A stretch of 64,000 nucleotides of DNA from JBCCGI01 sp039029355 (GCA_039029355.1 JBCCGI010000002.1:124001-188000), one strand, 5' to 3'; shown: positions 8,480-18,737, counted from the stretch's first letter. Program-made: numbers and translations. Notes: generated by a model from the sequence alone, not told the origin.

Positions 8480-9925
8480 ATGACCGCGGAGCGTCTTAAG
8501 AACTACATCGGCGGTGAGTGGACCGAGTCGAGCGCCGCCGACGTCTACGAGGTCCGAAACCCTGCGAACGGCGAGCTGATCGGGCAAACGCCCCTCTGCG
8601 GAACCGAGGAGGTCGGCGCCGCTGTCGCCGCCGCCCGAGGCGCGTTCGACGACTGGCGCGCCACGCCGGTCGAGGACCGGGTGCAACACCTCTACAACCT
8701 CAAGTTCCTCTTCGAGAAGCACGTCGACGAGCTGGCCAGGATCGTCACGCTAGAGAACGGCAAGACGACCGCCGAGGCTCACGGCAGCGTGCGGCGCGGC
8801 ATCCAGATGATCGAGGTCGCGTGCGGCGCGCCCTCGCTCCTGATGGGCCAGGCGCTCGAGGACATCGCGACCGGGATCGACTGCGAGTCCGTGCGGCAGC
8901 CGATCGGCGTCTTCGCCTGCATCGCTCCTTTTAACTTCCCGGCGATGGTGCCGCTCTGGTTCTACCCCTTCGCGGTGGCGTGCGGGAACACCTTCGTGTG
9001 CAAGCCGTCCGAGCAGGTGCCGTTCAGCCAGAAGCTGGCCTTCGAGCTGATCCACGAGGCCGGCTTCCCGCCCGGCGTGCTGAACCTGGTTCAGGGCGGC
9101 CACGACGCCGTCAACGCGCTGCTCGACGCCCCCGACATCGCCGGCATCTCGTTCGTCGGCTCTTCGCCGGTCGCCGAGTACGTCTACAGGCGCGGCGCGG
9201 CGAGCGGCAAGCGGGTGCAGGCCCTCGGCGGAGCGAAGAACTACATCATCGTGATGCCCGACGCCGACATGGACCAGGCGCTCGACGCGGTGGCGGAGTC
9301 GGCCTTCGGCTGCGCCGGCGAGCGCTGCCTCGCTGCAAGCGTCGTCGTCCCCGTCGGCGGCTGCCACGATGAGGTGCGCGACGGCCTGATCGAGCGCGCA
9401 CGCCGCATCCGGGTCGGCGACGGCGCCGAGCAAGGCGTCGAGATGGGGCCGCTGATCTCCGCGCGCCACAAGGACAAGGTCGTCGGCTACATCGAAGAGG
9501 GCGTGCGCGAAGGCGCCAACCTGCTGGTCGACGGCCGCCAGGTCGACGCCGGGCCCGACGGCAACTTCGTGGGGCCGACGCTCTTCGACAACGTGACGCC
9601 CGAGATGAAGATCGGCAGCGACGAGATCTTCGGGCCGGTGCTGTGCATCCAACCCGCCGACAACCTCGACGAGGCGCTCGACGTGACCAAGCGCCACCCG
9701 CTCGCGAACGCGAGCTCGATCTTCACCAGCAGCGGCAAGAGCGCGCGGACCTTCCGCTACCGCGTCGACGCGAGCATGGCGGGCGTCAACATCGGCGTGG
9801 CCGCGCCGATGTCGTTCTTCGGCTTCGGCGGCGCCAAGGGCTCGTTCTTCGGCGATCTCAAGGCGCACGGCCGCGAGGCGTTCGACTTCTACACCGACCG
9901 CAAGGTCGTCATCTCGCGCTGGTAG
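8480..9925 (+). CDS. mmsA: Methylmalonate-semialdehyde dehydrogenase (CoA-acylating)
   Basis: This 481-residue aldehyde dehydrogenase oxidises malonate or methylmalonate semialdehyde to acetyl-CoA or propionyl-CoA with NAD+ and CoA, in the cytoplasm. Diagnostic features are 'IAPFNFPAMVPLWF', 'GSSPVAEYVY', 'ALGGAKNYIIVMPDAD' and the catalytic Cys283 in 'GCAGERCLA', all characteristic of MMSDH rather than other ALDHs. Length is normal for the family. The ATG at 8480 has GAGG 9 nt upstream. It opens a five-gene plus-strand operon for reductive pyrimidine breakdown and catalyses the last step, handling the semialdehydes made by the class III aminotransferase. A 34-bp gap separates it from the next gene. 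Confidence 0.95.
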   Translation: MTAERLKNYIGGEWTESSAADVYEVRNPANGELIGQTPLCGTEEVGAAVAAARGAFDDWRATPVEDRVQHLYNLKFLFEKHVDELARIVTLENGKTTAEAHGSVRRGIQMIEVACGAPSLLMGQALEDIATGIDCESVRQPIGVFACIAPFNFPAMVPLWFYPFAVACGNTFVCKPSEQVPFSQKLAFELIHEAGFPPGVLNLVQGGHDAVNALLDAPDIAGISFVGSSPVAEYVYRRGAASGKRVQALGGAKNYIIVMPDADMDQALDAVAESAFGCAGERCLAASVVVPVGGCHDEVRDGLIERARRIRVGDGAEQGVEMGPLISARHKDKVVGYIEEGVREGANLLVDGRQVDAGPDGNFVGPTLFDNVTPEMKIGSDEIFGPVLCIQPADNLDEALDVTKRHPLANASSIFTSSGKSARTFRYRVDASMAGVNIGVAAPMSFFGFGGAKGSFFGDLKAHGREAFDFYTDRKVVISRW

Positions 9926-9959
9926 CGGCGCGTCACCAAAGAGAAGAGAGGAAGAGAGC

Positions 9960-10832
9960 GTGGCCAGAATCGTCAAGGGCGGCCTCATTCAGTGCTCGAA
10001 CCCGGTGAACGACGAGAGTCTCCCGGTCGCCGAGATCCAGAAGGCCGCGTACGAGAAGCACCTCCCCTTCATCGATCAGGCGGGCGAGCAGGGCGTGCAG
10101 ATCCTCTGCCTGCAGGAGATCTTCAACGGGCCCTACTTCTGCCCCAGTCAGGACCCGCGCTGGTACGAGGCGGCCGAGCCCGTGCCCGGTCCGACGACCG
10201 AGGCGCTCGCGCCCTACGCGAAGAAGTACAACATGGTCCTGATCGTGCCCGTCTACGAGCGCGAGCAGGCAGGCGTGTACTACAACACCGCCGCGGTGAT
10301 CGACGCGGACGGCAGCTACCTCGGCAAGTACCGCAAGAACCACATCCCTCACACCTCCGGCTTCTGGGAGAAGTACTTCTTCAAGCCCGGCAACCTCGGC
10401 TATCCGGTATTCCAGACGGCCTACGCCAAGGTCGGCATCTACATCTGCTACGACCGCCACTTCCCCGAGGGCGCGCGCCTGCTGGGACTGAACGGCGCCG
10501 AGATCGTGTTCAACCCGTCGGCGACGGTGGCCGGGCTCTCGCAGTATCTGTGGAAGCTCGAGCAACCCGCGCACGCGGTAGCCAACGGCTACTTCATGGG
10601 CTGCAACAACCGCGTCGGCACCGAAGCGCCATGGGGCATCGGCGAGTTCTACGGCTCGTCGTACTTCGTCGACCCGCGCGGCCAGTTCCTGGCCGAGGCG
10701 TCCGAGGACCAGGACGAGCTGGTCGTCGCCGACATGGACCTCGAAGTGATCGAGGAGGTCCGCCGCGTGTGGCAGTTCTACCGCGACCGTCGGCCTGAGA
10801 CGTACGAGGACATGGTCGGGCTGCTGCCCTAG
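9960..10832 (+). CDS. Beta-ureidopropionase (N-carbamoyl-beta-alanine amidohydrolase), nitrilase type
   Basis: This 290-residue carbon-nitrogen hydrolase has the Glu-Lys-Cys triad visible as E53 ('LQEIFNG'), K126 ('KYRKNHIPH') and C163 ('YICYDRHFPE'). The 73- and 37-residue spacings fit beta-ureidopropionases. It should hydrolyse N-carbamoyl-beta-alanine (and the 3-aminoisobutyrate analogue) to the beta-amino acid, CO2 and ammonia. The start is GTG at 9960, just behind a purine-rich GAGAGGAAGAG ribosome binding site. N-carbamoylputrescine amidase is a close relative, but position between mmsA and dihydropyrimidinase decides for the pyrimidine pathway. Confidence 0.92.
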   Translation: MARIVKGGLIQCSNPVNDESLPVAEIQKAAYEKHLPFIDQAGEQGVQILCLQEIFNGPYFCPSQDPRWYEAAEPVPGPTTEALAPYAKKYNMVLIVPVYEREQAGVYYNTAAVIDADGSYLGKYRKNHIPHTSGFWEKYFFKPGNLGYPVFQTAYAKVGIYICYDRHFPEGARLLGLNGAEIVFNPSATVAGLSQYLWKLEQPAHAVANGYFMGCNNRVGTEAPWGIGEFYGSSYFVDPRGQFLAEASEDQDELVVADMDLEVIEEVRRVWQFYRDRRPETYEDMVGLLP

Positions 10833-10848
10833 ACGAGGAACGCAACGC

Positions 10849-12234
10849 ATGAAGACGCTGATCCAAGGCGGCACGATCGTCACAGCCACGGACAAGTACG
10901 TGGGCGACGTCTTCGTCGACGGCGAGACGATTCACTCGGTCGGCACCAAGCTCGACGTCGAGGCGGACCGCGTCATCGATGCGACGGGCAAGCTCGTAAT
11001 CCCCGGCGGAATCGACGTCCACACGCACCTCGACATGCCGTTCGGCGGCGCGTTCTCGGTCGACGACTTCGAGACCGGCACGATCGCCGCCGCTCACGGC
11101 GGCACCACGACGGTGGTCGACTTCGCGATCCAGGAGCGCGGCGGCACGCTGCGCAAGGCGTGGGATACGTGGATGGGCAAGGCCGACGGCAAGGCCGCCA
11201 TCGACTACGGCTTCCACATGATCATGAGCGAGCACACGCCCGAGCTCGAGCTCGAGATGGGCGCGATGGTCGACGAGGGCGTCACCTCGTTCAAGCTGTT
11301 CATGGCCTACCCCGGCGTCTTCTACATGGACGACGGCGGCATCTTCCGCTGCATGCAGCGCTCGGGCGAGATCGGCGCGACGATCTGCATGCACGCCGAG
11401 AACGGCATCGTGATCGACGTGCTGGTCGAGCAGGCGCTTAGGCGCGGCAACACCGAGCCCAAGTGGCACGCGCTGACGCGCCCGCCGCGCGCTGAGGCCG
11501 AGGCCACGCACCGCGCCATCGCGCTGGCCGAGATGGCGGACGTGCCGGTCTACATCGTGCACCTGTCGGCCGCGGAGGCACTGGAGCAGGTGACGATCGC
11601 GCGCAACGAACGCGGGCTCTCGGCCTTCGCCGAGACGTGCCCGCAGTACCTCTTCCTCTCGTACGACAACTACGAGGAGCCGAACTTCGAGGGCGCCAAG
11701 TACGTCATGAGCCCGCCGCTGCGCGACCGCTCGAAGCAGGAGCAGCTGTGGCGCGGGCTGCGCTTCAACAACCTGCAGGCGATCTCGACCGACCACTGCC
11801 CCTTCTGCTTCAACGAGGGCAAGCAGCTCGGCAGGGACGACTTCAGCAAGATCCCGAACGGCGCGCCTGGGATCGAGACGCGCATGAGCCTGACCTACGA
11901 CGGCGGCGTCGCGGCGGGGCGTATTTCGGTCAACCGCTGGGTTGAGCTCACCTCGACCTCGCCCGCCAAGATCTTCGGGCTGTTCCCGAGGAAGGGCACG
12001 ATCGCGCCGGGCAGCGACGCCGACATCGTGATCTTTGACCCCGAGGCCGAGACCGTGCTGCGGCAGGAGACGCTGCACATGAACGTCGACTACACGCCGT
12101 ACGAAGGACGCCGCGTGAAGGGCGTCACCGAGACGGTGCTGTCGCGCGGCGAGGTCATCGTCGACAAGCAGAGCTTCACGGCCTCCCCCGGGCGAGGCCA
12201 ATACCTGCGGCGCAAGAGCCGCAACGACGACTGA
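10849..12234 (+). CDS. hydA: Dihydropyrimidinase (cyclic amidohydrolase)
   Basis: This 461-residue TIM-barrel amidohydrolase opens dihydrouracil or dihydrothymine to the N-carbamoyl-beta-amino acid. Metal ligands are in place: H58 and H60 ('DVHTHLDMP'), the carboxylatable Lys149 ('TSFKLFMAYPG'), His in 'CMHAENG' and 'YIVHLSA', and Asp in 'ISTDHCPF'. These positions match bacterial dihydropyrimidinase/D-hydantoinase. The 'GIETRMSLTYDGGV' substrate loop and complete C-terminal beta sandwich are present. It starts 16 bp after the ureidopropionase stop and ends 8 bp before the aminotransferase, in a tight operon. Confidence 0.95.
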   Translation: MKTLIQGGTIVTATDKYVGDVFVDGETIHSVGTKLDVEADRVIDATGKLVIPGGIDVHTHLDMPFGGAFSVDDFETGTIAAAHGGTTTVVDFAIQERGGTLRKAWDTWMGKADGKAAIDYGFHMIMSEHTPELELEMGAMVDEGVTSFKLFMAYPGVFYMDDGGIFRCMQRSGEIGATICMHAENGIVIDVLVEQALRRGNTEPKWHALTRPPRAEAEATHRAIALAEMADVPVYIVHLSAAEALEQVTIARNERGLSAFAETCPQYLFLSYDNYEEPNFEGAKYVMSPPLRDRSKQEQLWRGLRFNNLQAISTDHCPFCFNEGKQLGRDDFSKIPNGAPGIETRMSLTYDGGVAAGRISVNRWVELTSTSPAKIFGLFPRKGTIAPGSDADIVIFDPEAETVLRQETLHMNVDYTPYEGRRVKGVTETVLSRGEVIVDKQSFTASPGRGQYLRRKSRNDD

Positions 12235-12242
12235 GGCTTCGG

Positions 12243-13559
<1,317 letters not shown>

Positions 13560-13563
13560 TCCC

Positions 13564-14664
13564 ATGGTCGACCTGTCGATCGAAGTCAACGGCCTCCGCT
13601 TCCCGAACCCGTTCATCCTGGCCTCGGGGCCTCCGGGCACCAACGGGAAGGTCATCCAGCGCTCCTTCGAGCTGGGTTGGGGCGGCATCGTCTGCAAGAC
13701 GCTGAGCCTCGACAACACCAAGGTGCACAACACGGTGCCGCGCTACGGCAAGCTGCACACGCCGGGTCAGAGCAAGGACGTCTACGGCTTCCAGAACATC
13801 GAGCTGATCTCGGACCGGCCGTTCGAGCTGTGGCTCGACGAGCTGGCCGCCTGCAAGGAGGCGTACCCCGATCACGTGCTCATCGCGTCGATTATGGAGG
13901 AGTACTCCCGCGACCGCTGGCACGAGATCGTCGAGCGCACCCAGGCGACCGGCGTCGACGCCTTCGAGCTCAACCTGTCCTGCCCGCACGGCCTGCCCGA
14001 GCGCAAGATGGGCGCGGCGATGGGCGAGGATCCGGCGCTCGTCGAGGAGGTGACCGGCTGGGCCAAGGAGGTCGCGCGCATCCCGGTGTGGGCCAAGATG
14101 ACGCCCAACATCACCGACATCACCGTGCCCGCCCAGGCCGCGGCGCGCGCGGGCGCGGACGGCATCAGCGCGATCAACACGATCCTCTGCATTATCGGCA
14201 TCAACCTCGAGACCTTCCGGCCGATGCCGACGGTCGAGGGCTACTCCGAGCCCGGCGGCTACTCCGGGCGCGCCGTCCGCCCGATCGCGCTGCGCCACGT
14301 AATGGAGGTCGCGCGCGCAACCGAAGGCGTCTCGATCTCGGGAATGGGCGGCGTCGAGAGCGCCGAAGACGCGATTCAGTTCCTGCTCGTCGGCGCGAGC
14401 ACGGTCCAGGTCTGCACGGGGGCCATGCTCCAGGGCTACGGCATGATCGAGTCGCTGCTCGACGGCCTGGCCGCGTTCCTCGAGCGCCACGGGCTCTCCT
14501 CGCCCGCCGACCTGGTCGGCAAGAGCCTGCCGTACTTCACGACGCACGCCGATCTGGTCGAGCGCCAGCTGGCCGCGAAGGTCTCGGGAGCGGGCAAGGC
14601 CGGCCGCGACGAGATGTGGCGCGGCGACATCGCGGCCGAGACCGACTCGCTCGTCACCGATTGA
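13564..14664 (+). CDS. preA: Dihydropyrimidine dehydrogenase, PreA-like subunit, without C-terminal Fe-S domain
   Basis: This 366-residue FMN-binding dihydroorotate-dehydrogenase-like barrel is of the PreA type. The catalytic Cys140 sits in 'NLSCPHG', FMN contacts in 'SGPPGTNGK' and 'SGMGGVESAEDA', and 'STVQVCTGAMLQGYGM' closes the barrel. The enzyme reduces uracil or thymine to the dihydro form, the first step of the pathway completed by its operon partners. Typical bacterial PreA (about 410-425 residues) ends in two 4Fe-4S clusters and works with PreT. Here the chain stops after the barrel with no Cys-rich ferredoxin motif, and no preT is nearby, so the electron donor is unknown. It starts 4 bp after the aminotransferase stop. 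Confidence 0.9.
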   Translation: MVDLSIEVNGLRFPNPFILASGPPGTNGKVIQRSFELGWGGIVCKTLSLDNTKVHNTVPRYGKLHTPGQSKDVYGFQNIELISDRPFELWLDELAACKEAYPDHVLIASIMEEYSRDRWHEIVERTQATGVDAFELNLSCPHGLPERKMGAAMGEDPALVEEVTGWAKEVARIPVWAKMTPNITDITVPAQAAARAGADGISAINTILCIIGINLETFRPMPTVEGYSEPGGYSGRAVRPIALRHVMEVARATEGVSISGMGGVESAEDAIQFLLVGASTVQVCTGAMLQGYGMIESLLDGLAAFLERHGLSSPADLVGKSLPYFTTHADLVERQLAAKVSGAGKAGRDEMWRGDIAAETDSLVTD

Positions 14665-14682
14665 CGGTTAGCCTGTAGGTCG

Positions 14683-15633
14683 ATGAAACGTCTGGCGCTG
14701 TACCTCCCCGCGCTCGCGGTGGCGAGCTGCTCGATCCCCGTGCTCTCGTCGTCTCCCGACGCTCCGCCGGGGCTCTCGTTCGAGGGCCGCGAGGGCCGCA
14801 TCGCCGTCCTGCAGGACGGCGAGCTCTTCACCGAGTACCGCTACGAAGGCCTGGCGAAGCCCTGCCTCTATCCGCTCTATGCCCCCGGCGGCGTGCCCGT
14901 CACCCGCGGTTGGCCGATCGAGGAACGCGAAGGCGAGGAGCACGACCACCCGCACCACCTGTCGCTGTGGGTCGCCCACGGCGCCGTGAACGGGCACGAC
15001 TTCTGGACCGGTGAGAACACCGAGATCCAGAACGCCGAGTCGATCGTGTGCAGCTCGGGCCGCGACTGCGCGACGTTGTTCTCGCGCAACAAGTGGATCG
15101 CAGGCGAGGACCTGGTGCTCGTCGAGACGCGCAGCATGAAGTTCACGATCGAGAGCGACCTGCACATCCTCGACTTCGACATCACGCTCTCGCCCGCGGA
15201 CGGCCCGGTCACCTTCGGCGACACCAAGGAGGGCACCTTCGGCCTGCGCATGCACCCGGCGCTGCGCCTGCGCGGCGAGTCGGCGCAGGGCTCGGCGCTC
15301 AACAGCGAAGGCGTCGAGGGCAAGGACGTCTGGGGCAAGCGCGCCCGCTGGATCGCCTACGGCGGCCCGGTCGAGGGCGAAGAGGTCACCATCGCCCTGC
15401 TCGACCACCCGAAGAACCCGCGCCACCCCACCTGGTGGCACGCTCGCGACTACGGGCTCGTCGCGGCGAACCCCTTTGGCATCCACGACTTCGAGCGCAA
15501 GCCCGCGGGCACCGGCGACCTGACGGTCGCGTCGTCGGACAAGCTGCGGCTCCGGTATCGCGTCCTGTTGATGGAGGGCGCGATCGACGCCGACGACATC
15601 GACGACGCCTGGGAAGAGTACGCAGACGGGTAG
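14683..15633 (+). CDS. PmoA-like (DUF6807) lipoprotein
   Basis: This 316-residue protein has a lipoprotein signal (hydrophobic stretch ending 'AVASC', Cys16). The body matches the planctomycete DUF6807/'PmoA family' fold, recognised by 'YPLYAPGGVPVTRGWP', the His-rich 'EEHDHPHHLSLWVAHG', 'FWTG', 'GLRMHPAL' and 'WWHARDYGLVAANPFG'. The name comes from automatic similarity to methane monooxygenase subunits and no enzymatic role is established. The His cluster suggests metal or sugar binding outside the cytoplasm. It begins 18 bp after preA and may be co-transcribed with the pyrimidine operon, although a functional link is not apparent. Confidence 0.85.
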   Translation: MKRLALYLPALAVASCSIPVLSSSPDAPPGLSFEGREGRIAVLQDGELFTEYRYEGLAKPCLYPLYAPGGVPVTRGWPIEEREGEEHDHPHHLSLWVAHGAVNGHDFWTGENTEIQNAESIVCSSGRDCATLFSRNKWIAGEDLVLVETRSMKFTIESDLHILDFDITLSPADGPVTFGDTKEGTFGLRMHPALRLRGESAQGSALNSEGVEGKDVWGKRARWIAYGGPVEGEEVTIALLDHPKNPRHPTWWHARDYGLVAANPFGIHDFERKPAGTGDLTVASSDKLRLRYRVLLMEGAIDADDIDDAWEEYADG

Positions 15634-15642
15634 CGACGGCGA

Positions 15643-15671
15643 GGGCCGCGCCGATCCAAGCGACGCGGCCC
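15643..15671. terminator. Hairpin between convergent genes
   Basis: GGGCCGCG (15643-15650) pairs perfectly with CGCGGCCC (15664-15671) across a 13-nt loop. It sits between the stop of the PmoA-like gene (15633) and the stop of the minus-strand gene at 15685, so it could end transcription in both directions. There is no U-tract. Confidence 0.5.
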
Positions 15672-15684
15672 CGCCTGCTTGGGA

Positions 15685-16557
15685 TCAGTCGTCGTCCGCC
15701 ACCGACAGCGTCATCGTGCTGGCGGTCGAGGTGCCGTTCGAGCCGATCGCCTTCAGGGTCACGCGCGCCTCGCCCGGACCCGTCGGGAAGAAGTACCACT
15801 GGTCACCACGCGACTCGACGTAACCCTGGGCGCTGCCGCCCACGGTCCACGTCAGCGTCGGGAGGTCGCCGGCGGGCTCGGTCACGGTCGTGCTCAGGAG
15901 CACCGGCGTGCCGGCCGTCACCGCCGAGGACGCCGCCGCGAGCTTCGCGATCGCGGGGCGCGAGAGCGCCTGGCCCGGCTTCAGCGCCGGACGCGTCTGC
16001 AGCGCGGCGTCGACGTGCGACGCTACGGCGAGGAGGTCGAGCTCAGGGTTCCCCTTGAGGTCGACGTTCAGGAGCCGCACCGCGACGTTGCCGCGCACGA
16101 ACGCGACCCACGAGACCGCGCGGTCCGCCGCGCCCGAGGGGCCGACGTAGCCGGCCTCGCCGAGCTCGACCCCGAAGGCCGAGTCCTCGGGCGCCAGCCG
16201 CTGAGAGCTGAGGTTCGCAAGCCAGTGCACGAGCATCTCGCGTGCCTCGGGGCCGGTCGCGCCCACCTTGGCCTGGACCTGGATCAGCGGCCGCGCGCCC
16301 AGCGGCGCGTCGGCGGGCAGGAGCCGCAGCTCCAGCAGCCCCTCGCTGACCTCCAGCGCGGCGGACTTCATGCCGGCAGGCACGATCCCCGCAACCGGCA
16401 GCCCGTCGCGCACGGTGCCCGTGGCCCACGAGTCGCTGGCGTAGTTGGCACGCGTCTCGGCGAGCCGGTCGGCGTAGCTGGACTGGGCCGCCACCGCGTT
16501 GGTGAGGCCGGCGAAGAAGAGCGCCGCAAGCGCGGAACGAAGGATGGTTTGCTTCAT
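15685..16557 (-). CDS. Secreted protein with C-terminal Ig/PKD-like domain, unknown function
   Basis: This 290-residue exported protein begins at ATG 16557 with a signal peptide cleaved after 'AVAAQ' (about residue 24). The N-terminal about 180 residues are not recognised; they contain many short amphipathic segments and 'LVHWLANLSSQRL'. The last about 85 residues look like a PKD/Ig fold ('TLTWTVGGSAQGYV', 'WYFFPTGPGEARVTLKAIG', 'STMTLSVADDD'). It lies 23 bp downstream of the larger secreted protein at 16581-18320 and is likely translated from the same transcript, so the two may act together on the cell surface. Confidence 0.8.
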   Translation of the reverse strand: MKQTILRSALAALFFAGLTNAVAAQSSYADRLAETRANYASDSWATGTVRDGLPVAGIVPAGMKSAALEVSEGLLELRLLPADAPLGARPLIQVQAKVGATGPEAREMLVHWLANLSSQRLAPEDSAFGVELGEAGYVGPSGAADRAVSWVAFVRGNVAVRLLNVDLKGNPELDLLAVASHVDAALQTRPALKPGQALSRPAIAKLAAASSAVTAGTPVLLSTTVTEPAGDLPTLTWTVGGSAQGYVESRGDQWYFFPTGPGEARVTLKAIGSNGTSTASTMTLSVADDD

Positions 16558-16580
16558 GGTCTTGGTTCCTTGTCTAGCGG

Positions 16581-18320
16581 CTACTGAAGACCCGGGAGGG
16601 TCTCCAGGGTGGTGGAAACGGTGTTGGTGGCGGAGAGCTGGTCGTAGCCGTTCGTGCCCGCCCACGGGCGATCCACGTTCCAGCCGGGCGTGCCGGGCGT
16701 CGATCCCGGGTTGCCGTCTTCGTCGAGCTGCATGCACGTGTCGATCACGTCCACGCCGCCGTTGCGGGTCGAGATGTGGTGGTAGCTGAAGCCGTGCGAG
16801 CTCGAGCCAAAGCCCCACAGGTCGGTCGTGTACGCCGCGGTGCCGATGCCCCAGATCGCGTTCAGCGTCATGTTGCCGAGGCGCACGGGCTGCATGCCGG
16901 GAATGCCGATCATCGAGAGCATCGTCGTCTGCGAGCCCATGTTGTCGGAGCAGTTCACGTACACGCCGTTGGCCGCACCGTTGAGCAGGGCCGACAGGTT
17001 CATGTTCGACCCGACGCCGAAGCCCATGTAGTGGTTCGCGCCGCCGTCGCCGCCGACCGGATAGGCGTCGTAGATCACGCCCTCGATCGCGCCCGCGATG
17101 CCGCCGTTCTGGCCGAAGAAGCCCTTCACGAAGGCCTCGACCACGCCGCCGGAGCTGCTCGTCGAGATGCCGAGCGTGTCGCCCCACGAGGAGACGTAGT
17201 CCGCAACCTCAACCCACGGGCCGTCGTACTGCGTGCCGCTGGCGCCCGACTTGAAGATCGGCGGGCCCCAGATGGTGTAGAAACGGTGGGTGGTCTGGTG
17301 CCAGCCGGGGATGCTGCGCCAGGTCGCGCCGCCGTCACCGGAATACTCCCAGCGCCAGAAGATCTCCCAGTCGGTGCGCGACACGTCGTTCGGCAGCGCG
17401 CCCGCCTCGAAGGTCACGGTGTCGCCGGGGCTGATCGCGCCGCTGTAGTCGGTGACGCCGGGGAACCCAGCCCGCATGCGGATGTCGTAGCCGGGCACGG
17501 GGTAGTTGGAGCTCATCGGCGCACCGCCGACGGTGGTACCGCCATCTCCCACCGTCACGTGGAGCTGCGGTGGCGCTCCACGGGTATAGGAAACAGGGTA
17601 GTTAAAGCGGTTCGTCTCATAGTTGAAACCGTTCATCACCGGCTCGTCGGTAGCGGTGTGGAGCGGCACGTCGGAACGCGGGTCACCGTTGTTGAGGTCC
17701 ACGTCGGAGACGTCGGACGGCGCCAGGTTCGAGTACTCGCCGGTCGCCGGCGTCGAATAGAAGACGCCGTCGATGCCGTTCTTCATGAAGTACACCATCT
17801 GCCACTCGTCGGTGCCGAAGCAGGAGTTGTCCCACTCAATTCCGGTCACGCCGAGGCGCACGATCTCGACCGGCAGGCCGTAGTAGCCGACCATCGCGAC
17901 GGGGTTCGTGATCGTGACGGTGTAGGTGCCGGTGTCGACCCAATCGCCGTTGAAGTCCTTGCCGTCCCAGGTAATGAGGTACGACATGAGACCGGTGACC
18001 GTGCCGCACCAGACGTTGCGCACGAAGCCGGTCGGACCGTAGACGTCGACGCAGATCGGCAGCGAGCCGAAGTATCCGGCCAGGTGCATCGCGATCTGCA
18101 CGCCGCCGTAGGTCAGCTTCGGGTCCGCGATGCGGGAGTGAAAGTCGATGACGAGCTTCCCCTTCCCTTTGTCTTTGTCGTCTTCCTCGTCCTTCGGAGG
18201 TTCGAACTTCTCGTCCTGAGCGAGAGGCAAGGTCGGCAAGGGGCTGGCGGAGATCGCCGAAGTGCCGAGGACGGCAGCGGCGATCGCGGGGAGCACATGC
18301 AAGAGGGAAAAGAACTTCAT
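16581..18320 (-). CDS. Secreted protein with transglutaminase/papain-like Cys-His-Asp core
   Basis: This 579-residue protein starts at ATG 18320 with a signal peptide ending near 'ISASPLP', followed by a charged 'EPPKDEEDDKDKGKGK' linker. A FlgD-like Ig motif appears at about 120-150 ('WDGKDFNGDWVDTGTYTV'). In the C-terminal third, Cys457 in 'YVNCSDNMGSQTTMLSMIGI' looks like the nucleophile region of bacterial transglutaminase-like proteins. It is followed by 'HGFSYHHIS' and 'VDVIDTCMQLDEDG', in the right order for the His and Asp. Activity is therefore plausible but inferred from motif order only. The protein is probably surface-located and co-expressed with the PKD-domain protein downstream. 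Confidence 0.82.
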   Translation of the reverse strand: MKFFSLLHVLPAIAAAVLGTSAISASPLPTLPLAQDEKFEPPKDEEDDKDKGKGKLVIDFHSRIADPKLTYGGVQIAMHLAGYFGSLPICVDVYGPTGFVRNVWCGTVTGLMSYLITWDGKDFNGDWVDTGTYTVTITNPVAMVGYYGLPVEIVRLGVTGIEWDNSCFGTDEWQMVYFMKNGIDGVFYSTPATGEYSNLAPSDVSDVDLNNGDPRSDVPLHTATDEPVMNGFNYETNRFNYPVSYTRGAPPQLHVTVGDGGTTVGGAPMSSNYPVPGYDIRMRAGFPGVTDYSGAISPGDTVTFEAGALPNDVSRTDWEIFWRWEYSGDGGATWRSIPGWHQTTHRFYTIWGPPIFKSGASGTQYDGPWVEVADYVSSWGDTLGISTSSSGGVVEAFVKGFFGQNGGIAGAIEGVIYDAYPVGGDGGANHYMGFGVGSNMNLSALLNGAANGVYVNCSDNMGSQTTMLSMIGIPGMQPVRLGNMTLNAIWGIGTAAYTTDLWGFGSSSHGFSYHHISTRNGGVDVIDTCMQLDEDGNPGSTPGTPGWNVDRPWAGTNGYDQLSATNTVSTTLETLPGLQ

Positions 18321-18737
18321 TCGAGTCCTGTCAAGAGCCCGTGCGAGCTCGTGAGCGGCGGGCGAGGCGGACGCGAGCGTGCGAGAGCCTCACCCCTCGA
18401 CGGCCGCCGAGGTAGCGCGGGGGGGAGTTTGGGTGCAAGTCAACGACGCGGCATCAAGGCGAGGCATGCCGCGGCGGCAGGCGCGTGGGCCGGCGCGCGG
18501 GCCGATCGTAGACGCAAGCGACGAGCGGCGACAGGCCCGACGACGACGAAACGGCGGCGCGTTTTTACGCGCGAAAAGACCCGCGAAAGCACGCGCGCTT
18601 TCGTCGACGACTTCTCTAGCCCTCGCGCTCAGGGCACCTTGCGAACGCGCCCGCAGGGCCGAGGAAGCACGACCCTATCGGGCGCGTCAGGACGCGAAGT
18701 CGTTTTTCCGGAACACGCGGAACGCGCGCGGGCATCC
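18321..18737. other. Non-coding interval with two perfect hairpins
   Basis: No convincing gene lies in these 417 bp. Two adjacent perfect inverted repeats are visible: GCGCGT-TTTT-ACGCGC (18557-18572) and CGAAAGC-6 nt-GCTTTCG (18584-18603). They lie about 135-180 bp after the stop of the 18738-19187 gene and about 240 bp before the start of the 16581-18320 gene, so they could be terminators of the former or leader structures of the latter. TTGACA occurs at 18334-18339 on the minus strand but is too close to the start codon at 18320 to be that gene's -35 box. Confidence 0.5.

Noticed and set aside
13564..14664. Frameshift as the cause of the missing Fe-S tail of PreA
   Set aside because: The next gene starts 18 bp after the stop, and no Cys-rich ferredoxin-like peptide appears in any frame there, so the short form looks genuine.
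16558..17187. 500-codon version of the PKD-domain protein
   Set aside because: The extension overlaps the secreted transglutaminase-like gene in another frame and reads as Arg/Gly-rich shadow. The signal peptide begins at ATG 16557.
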